Source of the DNA: an uncultured Elusimicrobiales bacterium
Lineage (GTDB): Bacteria > Elusimicrobiota > Elusimicrobia > Elusimicrobiales > Elusimicrobiaceae
DNA length: 12,319 bases
Direction: 5' to 3'
Assembly (NCBI GenBank): GCA_905235355.1
Contig: CAJOLM010000024.1
Location: 1-12,319, forward strand
Below the pieces are notes generated by a model. That model had not been told where the DNA came from and did no database searches. It was given only the letters and a program-made list of their open reading frames with translations. Both the position numbers and the translations under genes were made by a program. Below are positions 12,295 through 12,319 of the stretch, piece by piece; position 1 is the first letter of the stretch, and each line of letters opens with the position of its first letter.

Positions 12295-12319
12295 GCCTTA
12301 TGCTCTTAAAAAACCCCGC

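Overview
The window is a piece of bacterial chromosome that is almost entirely housekeeping genes. The two type IV pilin-like proteins (FTLIELLVVVLIIGILSAIALPQY core), the bacterial tmRNA, psd-pssA phospholipid genes, CorA and the mixed AT/GC codon use fit a host- or gut-associated member of Elusimicrobiota. That placement is an inference from the look of the pilins; nothing here proves it. No phage, transposase, CRISPR or defence genes are seen.

Layout, left to right. A possible minus-strand gene start runs off the left edge (1-28). A short palindromic repeat (103-192) precedes rnhB (243-881) and the overlapping YraN-family gene (878-1237), followed by a purine nucleoside phosphorylase (1249-2073) and an intrinsic terminator. 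A polysaccharide flippase-like membrane protein (2116-3540) overlaps by ATGA with a DJ-1/PfpI gene (3537-4073), which ends in a terminator. A strong promoter (4151-4181) then reads through about 290 bases of inverted repeats into a pilin-like gene (4512-5153). That gene's leader peptide is interrupted in frame by another copy of the same repeat. A shared bidirectional terminator separates it from the minus-strand block tRNA-Leu(UAA) - psd - pssA (6801 to 5200), which makes phosphatidylethanolamine behind a good tRNA promoter.

A second, normal pilin gene (7404-6883, minus) is preceded by about 250 bases of closely packed hairpins (about 7443-7690). On the minus strand these end in an intrinsic-terminator shape just before the pilin ribosome binding site, so they look like a structured leader RNA or attenuator. 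Next come a YacP-like NYN nuclease (8137-7721, minus), divergent ssrA tmRNA (8239-8581), a phosphohexomutase (8668-10074) with a CheY-like single-domain response regulator directly after it (10082-10435), a convergent corA (11410-10496), and a uridine phosphorylase-type nucleoside phosphorylase (11542-12294).

The two points most worth attention both concern the pilins. One is a mobile-looking palindromic element that has become part of a pilin leader peptide. The other is an unrecognised structured RNA region in front of the second pilin. The remaining genes are ordinary and mostly confidently assigned by family motifs.
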